From Haemaphysalis longicornis (taxonomy: Eukaryota > Arthropoda > Arachnida > Ixodida > Ixodidae): a stretch of 64,000 nucleotides of DNA. The notes below the pieces were generated by a model. That model did not search any database, was not told the DNA's origin, and saw nothing but the letters and a program-made list of their open reading frames with translations. Shown in pieces: positions 34,201-64,000 of the stretch. The DNA is taken from NCBI GenBank assembly GCA_013339765.2, contig CM023453.1, forward strand, positions 88,934,118 to 88,998,117. The letters are read 5' to 3'. The translations under genes and the position numbers were made by a program. Positions within the stretch are counted from its first letter, which is position 1; each line of letters begins with the position of its first letter.

Positions 34201-37081
34201 CGGTCCAGTGGACCTTTGTTGAGTGCAACCTATGTGGTCACAGCGCAAAGTGCACGGCTCCCAGAAGCGCTTACGGCCATCATTAAAGTTCGGAGCACAA
34301 ACTCAAAAGTATTATGGTCAGTCGTCATTTGGCTTAAAAGAGAGGTAAAACTTGCCGACCAATTCACTAGATTGGTATGATGTCCGTGTATCTCCGCCTT
34401 CATGGTCCTCCTGACTCATCAAACAGCGTTTTTCCAGTGAAGTTTCGATATGCGATGCCTGTACCTGAAGTACCTGAAGAGTGCATGTGGATGTATTCTA
34501 GATCGTAGCTCTTGTTAAGCGGTCGCTCCTATGGTTTCGCGGCATCGGTCGCCGTGTTCCCGTGATATAACCGACAGAACGAAGAGGACAGAGACGGTAG
34601 AGCGAGGAGGAAAGCGGCGGAGGAAAGTATGGCGAAAGTGTGAGAGGGAGGACGACGGTGCTGAGTGAGTCGTTTTCCGTGGCGGCGACAGCCCACGAGA
34701 TAACACCATACTAGCGGCGTAATCGCATGGCAACGTGATTGATGTAAGTAGAAGCAAGCAGTGTCGGGAACATCGCCGCCTTTGCTTCCACCGATGATAG
34801 CTGTTTCGTAGCGTGACGAAGCGTAGACCTTCTTATTAGGTGAATCACCGTTGAAAAGTAGAAAGGAGTCCGCGAACAGATTTTTTCAGTGCCTCGGCTG
34901 GGTCAAAATTCGTTCGCCAGCCAGCAGTCATTGTGTCCATCACAGACCTTGGCCTTCTTTGTATCCCCTTGAAGCGCCGCGTAGACATCCTTGTAAATAA
35001 ATGCACTGTTTCTCTTTGTCTTTCCTTAAGCTTAACCTTCACCCTCGCTGTCGCACTTAGGCTGTCTTCCACTCAGAGTTTCATTTTCGTCCTGGCAATC
35101 CACATCCCCAGGTGCCGCTTGCGTCTAGCACGAGCCCCGTTGCAATGCAAACTAGTCATGCGCTTCTTTTTGTTTGCATGGTTGTTTTCCCAGGACGTGT
35201 GAACATTGAATTAATTGGTTTTGGTGTCCGATCACTGACCGCCAAGTTGTCAACGTTTATTTCTCGTCGCGCATGTCTCACCGCTATCATAGTCATTTCT
35301 CTTTCTTCTGATCAGGCATTGTACGCAGGATTACATGTGTTGGATTCAACACAGGAACCAAGACAGTTGTTTTCTGTCGAAGGTATAGCTTGCCAACTCA
35401 TTTCTGGTCTACTCTGGTCTTTGCGTTCTTCGTTTACCGGACTACTCTTTCCATTTAAAATTTCCATATCAGTATTTGTATCATCATCTTTTCGATGCTG
35501 TCCGTACTGCGACCGGATTAGCGCTAGGATGGACGCAATACGAGCTTTCCGGTTAGTGCTGGAATCACTTATTTTAATTTCCAGTCTTACTTTTGCAGAT
35601 ATTACTGTGGCTTCATAATCAAACGCGTAAAACATCTCTCCTTCAAGGTTGCCAATGTCAACAGTGTTTTCAACTTCTCGGTTGATCTCGACCAAGCAAT
35701 TATTTTGTTCCGTCAAATTGTTTAAAAGGTCGATCCTCACGTATTGCTGGTTGCTCCGCCCGGAGAAAGTCGTCAACCTTGCCGATCACACCTGTAAGTC
35801 GCTCCTGGATGATCCGCCGTCTTTCGATAAGGGCCTCCATGGACGAGTACAGCGTCACGGACGAAATTGCTGGCGATCAGGCGCACGGGGCAGAAGTCGA
35901 CGTCATCGTACCGGGAGTTACAGAGCCGCGAAGGCGCATTTCAAAAGTCGGCAAAAGTGTAGCACGAATGGGTCCGGCTCGCTTCTTCTTCTTAGCCGCC
36001 CCTAGCTTTATCGACGGGTTCGTTAAAACGGCGGCTTCATTCTTGTTCTCCCGCGGTGAGACGGCGGTCGAAGGTAAGCCAATATCCGCTAGGTGTGTTC
36101 ACCTCTGTAGGTCCCTTGGTCCGAGGTTTTCGGAAGGTGGTGGTGGTGGGTGGAGCCGAGTCGTCATCCTTTTCAACGCATGGGTTGGGTCTGATTTCAT
36201 GGCTAAGCATGCGATTCTATTAAAACTGCTCTGCTTTTAACAAATGCTTTGCACTTTCCCGACAGCATTTTGCACTTAGCGTTCTGTCGCTACATAAACG
36301 TCACGCGAGGAACGCATCTACGTGTTCTACCAGTTTACAAAGGCATTCTGGCTGAATGTTCGCTTGCGGGAAAGTTGACTTACTCTTTCGGTCTTCTAGA
36401 ATACGAAGAATCGATAGTGTATGCTTTTGGTTGGGGGGCAGCTAATGTTGTAATCTTATTTAAATTTGAGTTTCAATTGCAGTTTCTCACCTTTTTTGTA
36501 CCTTTAAATGCATCAAGTTGGTCTCGATTTTCTAAAACACACTGCTACGTACCAATTTTCGATGAGTGGAGTTTCACTTAAACAATGTTTTTTCCAATTT
36601 GTTCCACAACGTTAGATATGTATGAAGCTGGAGGTTTTTATTTGTTTTTCTGTAATACCCAGTTGTCAACGTTGTATATGGGAATCTCGTAGACTTAAGA
36701 GATTTATTATAGGGTGAGTTTGTTTGTATTGAGACAGTTATCAGTTCCTCGCGGCAAGTATCCTTCAGACAACTTCAAGGCAGCTGATTTCGCACCCCTC
36801 GTGAACCGCTGGGGGGGTTATTGGTCTCTTGGAGCAGCGATTGACGACTGTTTTTGATGAAATATTCTTGCGCGTCGCAGCTGTTCTACGTAGCATACGC
36901 TCTCTCCATGTGCGAATGCCGCCATCGACCAGGGCTGAATGAGCCGGCGACTTTACAGAGGAATCTCGTCAACGGGCCGCTCTCCAATGACCGTGGTTTC
37001 CACCGGGCCTTCCACTGCCGTCGGGGGCAACCCATGCGACCCGAGCCCCCTTGCCGCTTCTGGGAAGGCCAACACCATTGA
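18638..37081 (+). CDS. M13 (neprilysin-like) pseudopeptidase, second tandem copy, with giant N-terminal extension
   Basis: A type II membrane protein gene of the neprilysin/ECE family. A Ser/Pro/Lys-rich N-terminal region of roughly 1,700 codons precedes a transmembrane helix (24013-24100) and an M13 ectodomain on five exons: to 25070, 26316-26533, 29730-29924, 33782-34192 and 36881-37081. Junctions 1-2 (phase 2), 3-4 and 4-5 (phase 0) match. Junction 2-3 does not: the exon 2 donor leaves phase 1 and the exon 3 acceptor needs phase 0, suggesting a missed mini-exon or an indel. No HExxH occurs anywhere; the equivalent site reads ILSRCMLRAL, and the GENIADNGG equivalent reads STLAAIDSGAL, keeping Asp but not Glu. 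Active M13 enzymes cleave extracellular peptides; this copy should be inactive. The N-terminal region changes frame several times. Whether it is one protein, a pseudogene or an assembly-error case is open. Confidence 0.65.
19347..23985 (+). CDS. M13 copy 2, cytoplasmic low-complexity region (frames broken)
   Basis: Long hydrophilic, disordered, basic sequence. Coding potential moves from frame to frame: one frame to about 20994, a second to about 21130, a third to about 23540, and then two more shifts before the membrane segment. Late in the region (about 23640-23740) a basic helical stretch appears (PLEELRRTQKLTCHL, QYVEFLRRLRYQ). No catalytic domain is recognised. Exact codon limits cannot be given because of the frameshifts. 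Confidence 0.45.
20950..21905 (+). repeat. Coding tandem repeat, about 57-60 residues, 5-6 copies
   Basis: Each unit has the order: SPLSPKKSPVKKKS, a short spacer, RSPEPGSPYSIE, then DATPSKK and LPRKPGTRKK. Copies start near 20960, 21150, 21325, 21500 and 21680, with a partial sixth near 21860. Each copy carries at least two S/T-P-x-K/R sites (SPKK, SPVK), the known consensus for cyclin-dependent kinases and also the histone-type SPKK DNA-binding motif. Two of the frameshifts lie inside the first and second copies. Confidence 0.8.
23985..25070 (+). CDS. M13 copy 2, membrane anchor and N-terminal ectodomain exon
   Basis: A hydrophobic helix (ILYLVLVVPVLAGIAAGF, 24016-24069) is followed by the start of the M13 N-terminal domain: CRGPWCNNQITELIHSLD, then VRPCENFYGHVC, the equivalent of the family's DPCDDFYxYACG. 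Two N-glycosylation sites (NYT, NRT) follow. The exon ends ELSK plus AG before the donor GTATGA at 25071, and reading past it soon hits a stop. The phase 2 junction joins correctly to 26316. Confidence 0.8.
25071..26315 (+). other. Intron of M13 copy 2
   Basis: Bounded by GTATGA and GCGTGCAG. Nothing else recognised. Confidence 0.6.
26316..26533 (+). CDS. M13 copy 2, ectodomain exon 2
   Basis: It encodes VEAAEYVRYAALRSQLDV and VVPWMDNETRKSAQQRL, matching the M13 segment around WMDAETKKRAEEKA. Acceptor GCGTGCAG, donor GTAGGC. It leaves phase 1, which does not fit the next recognised exon. Confidence 0.75.
26534..29729 (+). other. Intron of M13 copy 2
   Basis: It may hide one short exon, because the flanking phases disagree. 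A duplicated block is present at 27159-27322. Otherwise nothing is recognised. Confidence 0.5.
27159..27322. repeat. Diverged tandem duplication, unit about 90 bp
   Basis: Two blocks share GAACGC, TGAGTTTT, CGAAAATT/GTTGCC, CCAATCT/CGATCT, CTAAGCG, ATGCTT and GAACGTG in the same order. Confidence 0.45.
29730..29924 (+). CDS. M13 copy 2, ectodomain exon 3
   Basis: 65 codons in phase 0 between TTTCACTCAG and GTAAGC, starting VRFFADRFEGSEG and ending CSYDGSAN. The last residues correspond to the conserved NAFY...N segment just before the peptidase domain. Confidence 0.8.
30006..30863. mobile_element. TTAA-flanked inverted-repeat transposon, copy A
   Basis: Left end GGAGCCACGAAGAGAAAACA, right end CATGGCTCCTTTAA, which are imperfect inverted repeats. 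It is non-coding and 858 bp. Relative to copy B it lacks an internal segment of about 340 bp (31455-31795 of B). The left TTAA has decayed to CTGA; the right TTAA (30860-30863) is shared with copy B. TTAA target preference is typical of piggyBac-type elements, so a non-autonomous piggyBac relative is a reasonable inference. Confidence 0.7.
30860..31978. mobile_element. TTAA-flanked inverted-repeat transposon, copy B
   Basis: Starts TTAAAGGAGCCATGAAGAG and ends CTCTTCATGGCTCCTTTAA: near-perfect inverted ends of about 30 bp with TTAA on both sides. 1,119 bp with no transposase ORF. Its interior matches copy A closely over long stretches. Confidence 0.75.
31979..32435. other. Intron DNA, nothing recognised
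   Basis: Part of the intron of M13 copy 2 between two mobile elements. Confidence 0.45.
32578..32638. repeat. 21 bp tandem repeat, three copies
   Basis: GCGGCTATGACGCAACGTGG repeated three times with single-base changes; the last copy runs into the pentamer array. Confidence 0.9.
32639..32735. repeat. (CCAAT)n-type pentamer array
   Basis: Degenerate CCAAT, CCAAA and CCAAG units over about 95 bp. Confidence 0.85.
32869..33030. repeat. GC-rich tandem repeat, about 54 bp, three copies
   Basis: Each copy contains GCGAACC, then GCGGCGAGAGAG, then a variable GTTGCGAGC-like part; the first two end in CCCACCTGTT. Confidence 0.8.
33114..33195 (+). repeat. tRNA-like sequence (SINE head or pseudo-tRNA)
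   Basis: An A-box-like TGGTGCAGTGGGTAGAG and a perfect-looking B box GGTTCGAAACC are 50-55 bases apart. Acceptor and T-stem pairing are poor, so a working tRNA is unlikely. It lies near the right end of the 854 bp element and could act as an internal pol III promoter. Confidence 0.5.
33290..33781 (+). other. Intron DNA, nothing recognised
   Basis: Right end of the intron before the pseudo-active-site exon. Ends CTCATGTGCAG. Confidence 0.55.
33782..34192 (+). CDS. M13 copy 2, exon over the missing zinc site
   Basis: 137 codons, phase 0 at both ends. It starts VLYLRLSSAVE and ends WTLLGWDQ, which align with neprilysin's NQIVFPAGILQ start and GLDLNHKQ end. Where neprilysin has GHEITH this reads LSRCML; where it has TLGENIADNGGLGQAYRAY this reads MQSTLAAIDSGALEPARSVY. 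Same length as the exon at 2365-2775. Confidence 0.85.
34193..35311. other. Intron DNA, nothing recognised
   Basis: Last intron of M13 copy 2, first part. No named repeat seen. Confidence 0.45.
35312..35840 (-). mobile_element. BEL/Pao-like retrotransposon gag fragment
   Basis: Minus-strand protein in two frames. The first begins MEALIERRRIIQERLTGVIG and runs about 45 residues; the second continues LVEINREVENTVDIGNLE and YEATVISAKVRLEIKI. This resembles the N-terminal helical region (DUF1759-like) of BEL/Pao gag-pol polyproteins, common in arthropods. A frameshift near 35690 separates the halves. No protease, RT or integrase follows, so it is a short dead fragment, antisense in the M13 intron. 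Recognition is from memory of the family pattern. Confidence 0.5.
35841..36880. other. Intron DNA, no certain feature
   Basis: Plus-strand reading near 35838-36074 is open and ends at GTAAGC, but I see no domain, and it may simply be the 5' flank of the antisense BEL/Pao fragment. Confidence 0.4.
36881..37081 (+). CDS. M13 copy 2, last exon
   Basis: Starts LFYVAYALSM after GCGTCGCAG and ends CRFWEGQHH, stop TGA. It carries VNGPLSNDRGFHRAFHC, the family C-terminus. The His and Arg that stabilise the transition state in neprilysin (in HSPGNFR) are replaced here by PATLQRN. Confidence 0.85.
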   Translation: MFYVAYALSMCECRHRPGLNEPATLQRNLVNGPLSNDRGFHRAFHCRRGQPMRPEPPCRFWEGQHH

Positions 37082-37416
37082 CACAAGACACTTATGGCCG
37101 TTTCCCTTGTTGCTATGACGCCAATGTTCACTGGAAAACGGCGTGGACTGGGGCGCACCATAGCGCCATTAATTTCACGGAATGGAGTAGGATCACATTT
37201 TATAAACTTTGTATTCTGGCGCTACCTCAGCTAGAAATATTTTTGAAGCAAGGAGATAATTTCCTGTCGCATACGCATGGTGCGATTTCTGTATTTCGTG
37301 AGTGCTGGAGGGTGATATTGATTTGATGTGACTGATGCTGCATCTTTGTGGAAACAATATAGTGAAAAACAAATTTGGAATACTTTCTTTCGATGCCCTT
37401 TGACGTACGGCCAGCG

Positions 37417-37422
37417 AATAAA
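37417..37422 (+). terminator. Candidate polyadenylation signal of M13 copy 2
   Basis: AATAAA about 335 bases after the stop. Chosen as the first canonical hexamer seen on the strand; not otherwise supported. Confidence 0.35.
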
Positions 37423-38861
37423 ACTGGATGTACACAAACATTTTCTTGCGTGTGACGCACTCATTCTCATTGCAAGCGCAGTCATATAAGTCTACAGAAC
37501 AAACTGGTATAGCTTGACACGCAATGTTAACAGATAATGCCAGCTTGTCGGCTGAATTGAGAGTGGACGACCTCAAATAAATACAAGCGAAACATTATTC
37601 TTTACAATGCACCATATGCCAAGGCACTGCAGGGTAGCCATGTTTACCTTTTTGACATACCATCGAACATTTAACAAAAACCCGCTGACTGCTCAGAGGT
37701 AATTTTGCCCACATCGTGCCGTCTATTCATTGTGTACTCTCGGCAACAAGTCTCCAGAATGATATTCTGACCAGAGAACCTAATATCTTCCAGGCTGCTT
37801 AACACCTGGGTACGAGTGTTGATGCGTCCTTTAGACGCGTGATGTACCACTCACAAATACAAATCAGGCGTTTTTTTAAATGACACAAATCGAGAAACCA
37901 AACCAAAATCAGATAAACGTGTAGTGAGAAGAAAAACTCGGCATTTTTCCTCTGTAAAACAGATTGCATCCGAAGAGGTCAGATAACGCCCTGTTGATGC
38001 TACGCGCCATTTGCGGTAGCCAGTCGTTTTTACGTGAAGACGCCAACGCACGAGCATCCTGCGCTCGTGTGCGGCAATTGTCAGCCATCTCCGCTGAGGC
38101 TCACCGTCCAAATACCTTCGCTTCCTTGCCTCTTTGGTCGAGCTCTAGGCCATATAAATACTGGAAAGATTAAAGGGGCGCCAAACAGACAAAGACGACA
38201 TAAAGAACACGTGCAGGCGCCATGTCTACCTCGTCTTTGTCTACTTAGCGCTAATTTTATTCTTTCCAGTAAGCATGAACCAACTGGCTGAACCAGTTTT
38301 GTTCAGACATAAAAATAGGTCCTTCGCCAACTCTTTGCACGTGCGTCTACCAGGACGTAACATTATCAAAAATGAGCCCGAGCCTGTTGTGGCCCGCATC
38401 AAAATGAGCCAAATCCATTTTCCCGATGAAAGTGTTCTTTTGGTTGGACGTCACATAACCAACATGCAGCCTCCGTGAGAGGCTCATGCTTCTCAGCTGG
38501 AACTCTCAGTCGGGAGTAATTTTTTAAGGCCTTAGTATATAATTTATAAATAGATTACTAAGTAATTGATTTTTAAGAACGCTTTTAAGAACGTTTAAGC
38601 ACTCAAGCTTCCCCTAGCTGGCATGCAGAACATATCGCACATAGGTTTGAGAGCGATGAATGCCGATGAATGCCGTAAAAAAGTCTCGGCGTTTTTTTTC
38701 TTTTTTTCAAATTCTTTGTAGTGGGTTCGGCTCATTGAAAAAACTAAAGAAAGGCCGAACAGTGGCAAAATATCCCTTCATAACCAAAATGGCTGCCTCA
38801 AAACGTTGTCACCGACTGCAAATGTATGAATTAACCGATTAAGACAAGATTAATTAACTCA
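37423..38861. other. Intergenic, nothing recognised
   Basis: Between the two convergent genes. No coding signal. Confidence 0.45.
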
Positions 38862-38874
38862 TAAATGCGAAGCA

Positions 38875-39114
38875 ATTGATTGATTGTAGGGTTTAACGCG
38901 CCGACGCAACGCAGGCGATGAGACGCGCCGTAGTGGAGGGCTCCGGATTAATTTTGACCACCTGGGGATCTTTACCGTGCGCCGAAATCTCGTACACGCG
39001 GGCGTTCTTGCTTCTCGCCTCCGTCAGAAAAGCGGCCGCCGCGGCCAGGAATCGAACCCGCAACCTCGTGCTCAGCAGCACAATGCCTTAGCCACTGAGC
39101 CACCGCGGCGGGTA
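38875..39114 (-). repeat. tRNA-derived SINE, full length, with target duplication
   Basis: On the minus strand it starts CCGCCGCGGTGGCTCAGTGG with a clear A box (TGGCTCAGTGG) and B box (GGTTCGATTCC), then the unrelated body and a CAATCAATCA end. A perfect 15 bp direct repeat, TAAATGCGAAGCAAT, flanks it (38862-38876 and 39113-39127), the mark of LINE-mediated insertion and of a rather young copy. Confidence 0.85.
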
Positions 39115-39127
39115 AATGCGAAGCAAT

Positions 39128-40885
39128 GGAGCCGCGGGCAAGCCAAAGCCTTCAGTGTGATTGTGTGGCACCGCACTGCAGCAGTGATGGTTTCACACAC
39201 TGGTGCTTGCATGCGCCGTGCAGTTATCACACGTGAGAGAAAATACAAAAGAGAAACGACGGAAGAAGATTTATAGCAGATACAAATAAAAAAAAAACAA
39301 GGTGAAACAAGAAACGAAGAAAAAAGGGCAAAACAATGAAACATGCACACTGATATAGGCAAGAGCATGAAATAACTGGCATTACACCATATATGGTGTA
39401 GCGATAGATGCAGGACGTATTGCCCTCGGGTATGCCTTATCTCTGGAATGCTGCTAGGATCCACTGAATACTGAAATCTTTTCTTGGTGCCAGCATCCAT
39501 TCCTTATTACGCAAATAACTAAATGGAAATGTCTCATATTATTTTACTTCAGAAAATGCTGGAGCGGTGATGATCGCACGCGAGAATTTTTTATTTTGAA
39601 TGTCTATTTTTACAATGAAATCAGAGCCAGTAAATCAGGTACGGAATGTCAAAAAAACTGCTTGGTTCTGTGGTATGTCGTGAATACTAATGAGCTCAGA
39701 ACTCTCGTCTCAAAAAAAAATAAGAAAATATTTCACGAACCCAATCCGATACGCTGCCATTGACAGTAGTGAATGAACCGGATAACGAATAAATATGCAC
39801 CTACCAGCGAATGATTACCATGATCCATCATAGTTTACTGAAATGTTTTTGCGGTCTCGCCTAAGGAAAACAAATTCAGCTGCGATGAGTTCAGCGACAG
39901 TTCTGTTCACTGTGTACGCGTAGATCCCCAGGAAGTACACTGTACAGGCTGCTTTCAAATATGGTGGCTAATTCATTTTATCAGTGCCTATAATTCGATC
40001 AGTCGCAACGATAATAAAACTTTTGGCTTGTGCTGCTTTACAGCGTGCGTTTACGCACTCTGGCCGCTGCGAAATGAAGATTTTCTTCAGCGAACGGTGA
40101 GGTAGAAGGCACAAGGCGTCTTAACGTGCGCAAAATAGGGGGACTGCGATAGGAATGCTGCGAATGAATCTGACGTGTAACATTCAGCTCTGGGGGTCAG
40201 TCTGTTTGTACTGCGTGAACTACTCCGTTTGCAGAAGTTTGTTGAGGGCTTCTCGTGAAGAGTGTACAGCAAGGAACAGTTCAGTCATTTGCACCCGAAA
40301 GTAGTTGACTAAAAAAAGTCAATCCCTTGTAAGATTGTACCGATATTTGTTCAGAGCTGTAACGCAATATTTCAACGTTTAGGGTGCAGTGAACGCCATG
40401 ATCACCGGCTTCTTACTCTTAAGCCAATTTGAACGCCACCAGTCTCTACAAATTGAAATTAAAGCACAGTTTCGTCACGTAGAACTCAGATCTCTTAAGC
40501 GCGATGGCGATATGACATGGGGACATTTTGCGGAAATTGAATTTTACGGTTCCGGGCATTCCCTCTGTTGCCTATGATGCACGGTTTCTCTTTCTCTCAA
40601 GGGACCCATGTGTTTCAAAGAATACCGATGCTACAAATGGCAAATACGCTTTCATAGCTAAAGAGGCGACGCCTCTACTCCAGTAAGATTGGTGAGAGCG
40701 CGACCAATCTCGTTGCCTTCGAAGGCATTTATTAGGCAGCCAGTAATGCTCCCCATTCGCAATTTCGGCTTCGTGGCCATACCGGAACACCGCGACCTCG
40801 CAAAGCACAAAAGGTAAATACTCGGGAAGAATACATGTGCACGTGGACACAATGAAACAATTGTAGATGAATAATACAGATTCTT
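39128..40885. other. Intergenic, nothing recognised
   Basis: Downstream of the aldehyde dehydrogenase gene. No gene seen. Confidence 0.45.
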
Positions 40886-40891
40886 TTTATT
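40886..40891 (-). terminator. Polyadenylation signal of aldehyde dehydrogenase
   Basis: AATAAA on the minus strand, 86 bases after the TAA stop; this gives a short 3' UTR of about 100 bases. Confidence 0.7.
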
Positions 40892-40976
40892 AAAAAGGCT
40901 TAGGTTGCAGGTACAAAACCAACAAGGTATGTTGGAAGACAAACCACTTCAGACTTCTGACGGGCGCGGCGAACTC

Positions 40977-61921
<20,945 letters not shown>

Positions 61922-62000
61922 GGCTACGTGGGAACGGACGGCGCTGCTTCGGTTTCGGAGGACAAGAGTCAAATGACTAGCAGACGAAACTCGAGGGCTG

Positions 62001-62008
62001 CTTTTATA
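62001..62008 (-). promoter_or_regulatory. TATA box of aldehyde dehydrogenase
   Basis: TATAAAAG on the minus strand, 80 bases before the start codon. A TCATTTGAC initiator-like sequence lies about 30 bases downstream (61969-61977), predicting a leader of about 55 bases. Confidence 0.7.
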
Positions 62009-62049
62009 CGCGCGGAGTGTCTGGCGCGGCGCTGCCGGCGGCGCCTGTA

Positions 62050-62375
62050 AGATAACATGAAGCAGAGGGGAGGGATGTGGAAGCAATGAAGCTGAGGGAG
62101 GTGTGTCGGTGCTGCCCTCTATCACACAATCGAGCCTTATCGAGTGTTCTGAGAGAGCATTAGCCTCGCACATTGAATTTGTCAGTAGACGAGGCCATAC
62201 TTTCGATGAAACTTTTTTGTCTCCGGACGATAGTCTTTCTTTGGCTTCCTAACGCGAAACTTTTGGTCCGTTTGTCTGTGGGGCCTTCGCGCTCCCTCGA
62301 TATAACACCGCTCGCCCAAAAAAGGCGCGAAACAAATAATTGTACAACACCATATGTATATATATAGATATATAT
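62050..62375. other. Upstream flank of ALDH
   Basis: Possible distal promoter region; a (TA)n-like stretch lies at 62354-62374. No specific factor site can be supported. Confidence 0.4.
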
Positions 62376-62549
62376 CAGGGTGTCGAACGGAACCGAACCG
62401 AACCGTACCAAACCCGGAACTGAACCGATATTTTTGCCGGAACTGAACCCGAACCGAACGTTATTTTTGAGCGCGCTGAACCCGACCCGGAACTGAACCG
62501 AAAAAAGAAATAACGGTACCGGTTCATGCCGAAACGGTTCGACCCTTGG
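62376..62549. mobile_element. Short hAT-like element made of CCGAA repeats
   Basis: Left end CAGGGTGTCGAACGG; the right end, read inverted, is CCAAGGGTCGAACCG. The interior is degenerate CCGAA/CGGAACTGAAC units. CAGGG-type ends are common in hAT elements, but I see no 8 bp target duplication. It may be only a satellite-like repeat. Confidence 0.5.
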
Positions 62550-63100
62550 TTTGTTGATATTGCAGTCAATGCAATTTAGGCTTTTTTCTTTCACGTACCA
62601 TCAACTTCGTACTTGCTCGGGTATTTCCCCTCCGACAATTGAACACTATCACGCTCATGTAACAACAGGGGAAAGAATTAGCACCATTGTCGCAAGGGTC
62701 TGTTGCTGCTGGAGGCGCGAGCGTAGTGCAAGCTGCCCAAACGAAATGTCATTCTCGGCAGCTTGCAGGGGATATAAAATGACTTTGCCTTACCCTAGCT
62801 GCGACTTCAGGAGCAATCAGGCTGCAGGAGTGCTCCTGCGCAACAGCGAGTCACACCGATGTGTGCAAACTTTTCAGCATTTCATAATTTCTTTAAAAGG
62901 TCCGACACCTGCAAATATTAATACTTGACAAGTGTGAGCAGGGCGTGCTCAGTGGCTAAGCCGTTTGCTAAGCCTTTGCCCAACTCGCTACATTGCTTTT
63001 ACTGCTACTCGTTCCGGAGGGGAGTACTGTGTGGACGAATTAAAGAGCGTCTACCCAAAAAGTCCCATCTCATGCTCCGCGTGACAAATTTCCCTTCATT
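62550..63100. other. Nothing recognised before gap
   Basis: No gene or repeat identified. Confidence 0.4.
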
Positions 63101-63200
63101 NNNNNNNNNNNNNNNNNNNNNNNNNNNNNNNNNNNNNNNNNNNNNNNNNNNNNNNNNNNNNNNNNNNNNNNNNNNNNNNNNNNNNNNNNNNNNNNNNNNN
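63101..63200. other. Assembly gap (100 N)
   Basis: Exactly 100 N, the usual placeholder for a gap of unknown size. Confidence 0.99.
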
Positions 63201-63842
63201 ACAAGATTTTTTTAATTTTGGGTTTGTCCCAAGTTATTGCAGGTGTTCAGTCCTGGTGTGTTCTGAGAAAGGAAAATAAAAAAATGTCCATGCGGTGGAA
63301 ATTGGTATTAGAAAACACCGTAACGAATAGGTACAATCGTTGCCGCTATTACAGCGGGCCTCATACGGGGCAAATTTGTTGTCGCATAAAAACCGACGTT
63401 GTTATTTTTAACGAGCACCTTATTATTTAAGAAAGTGTTCAGTGTTAAATAAAGCTCCGCATTGAATTGAAAGTTGGCTTCACCGCATGGCCCTCATTGT
63501 CTTGCAAAAAAGCGCCGTCAAGGCCCCAAAATGACCAATGACGAGGATAGTTCGTCATGGCCGATGGCGACCATACTGTTAATTGGTTAATTTGGTACAA
63601 AATCTTTGAAGGCTATCCTCGTCAATGGAGCGAAATTAATGCGACACAAAATATGCGCCGTATGAAGCCCGCTGTAATAGCAGGCTACGATTGTACCTAT
63701 TTTTTACGGTGTTCTCTAATACAGAATTTCCACCGCATGGACATTTTTTATTTTCCTTTTCTCAGAACACACCAGGACTGACCGCCTGCAATAACTTGGG
63801 ACAAACCCAAAATTAAAGAAGAAATCTTGTAAGCAAGATTTC
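63201..63842. mobile_element. Fold-back element next to the gap
   Basis: Inverted arms of about 210-220 bp: left from ACAAGATTTTTTTAATTTTGGG, right ending CCCAAAATTAAAGAAGAAATC then TTGT. Shared pieces include GGTTTGTCCCAAGTTATTGCAGG and ATGTCCATGCGGTGGAAATT. The centre is unique, with no transposase. The right end closes with a small hairpin, GAAATCTTG-TAAG-CAAGATTTC (63821-63842). The left end abuts the gap, so the arm may be longer than seen. Confidence 0.8.
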
Positions 63843-64000
63843 TTTTTCGAACAGGAAAATGTCTGGAATGTGCTTTTATATTGTACATGGCAATTTTGTG
63901 GCCGGCTTACAATTAATTATAGCGCAATGACATGCTATGCCAAACCGCAGTGGCCTACAATTTTAGGCCGCCCTTTACAGCGCGCAACAAGGCACGTTTG
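63843..64000. other. Right edge, nothing recognised
   Basis: No feature seen. Confidence 0.4.

Noticed and set aside
35779..36240. Plus-strand ORF of 153 codons beginning MPITPVSRSW
   Set aside because: Its first part is the complement of the BEL/Pao fragment; the rest has no recognisable domain.

Overview
This window is animal nuclear DNA, almost certainly from an ixodid tick. Evidence: spliced genes with GT-AG introns, tRNA-derived SINEs of the kind scattered through hard-tick genomes, several non-LTR retrotransposons, short DNA transposons with inverted repeats, and long GA microsatellites. The tick assignment is inferred from repeat and protein similarity recalled from memory; the genus is not resolved. 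Most of the sequence is repeat-derived or featureless intron and intergenic DNA.

Left half, plus strand: two tandem genes of the M13 (neprilysin/endothelin-converting-enzyme) family. Only the last two exons of the first copy are inside the window (2365-2775 and 6031-6231). The second copy runs from about 18638 to 37081. It has a very long, low-complexity N-terminal region with 5-6 repeats rich in SPKK-type motifs, then a transmembrane segment, then an M13 ectodomain spread over five exons. In both copies the exon that should carry the zinc site lacks HExxH, and the GENIAD-type motif and the C-terminal His/Arg are lost too, so both look like pseudopeptidases. The N-terminal region of the second copy is broken by several single-base frameshifts.

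Between the two M13 genes lies a non-LTR retrotransposon of the I/R1-like type (about 13040-18222): zinc-knuckle ORF1, endonuclease plus reverse transcriptase, and RNase H. It is disabled by an ORF1 frameshift, a YADD-to-YADY change in the reverse transcriptase, and an in-frame stop. GAGTG-rich minisatellite blocks lie upstream of it.

Right half, minus strand: a complete aldehyde dehydrogenase gene of the ALDH1/ALDH2 type, 12 coding exons from 61921 down to 40977. Every splice phase matches, giving an uninterrupted 493-residue protein. A TATA box, a short 5' leader and a polyadenylation signal are visible. It converges on the M13 genes. Its 10.6 kb second intron holds a fold-back transposon, a CA/GA microsatellite and a decayed CR1/Jockey-like retrotransposon.

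Other mobile DNA: a TTAA-flanked inverted-repeat family (three copies, two sharing one TTAA), an 854 bp GC-rich element with perfect 16 bp inverted ends, a BEL/Pao-like gag fragment, SINEs (one with a perfect 15 bp target duplication), a hAT-like short element, and a second fold-back element next to a 100-N assembly gap.
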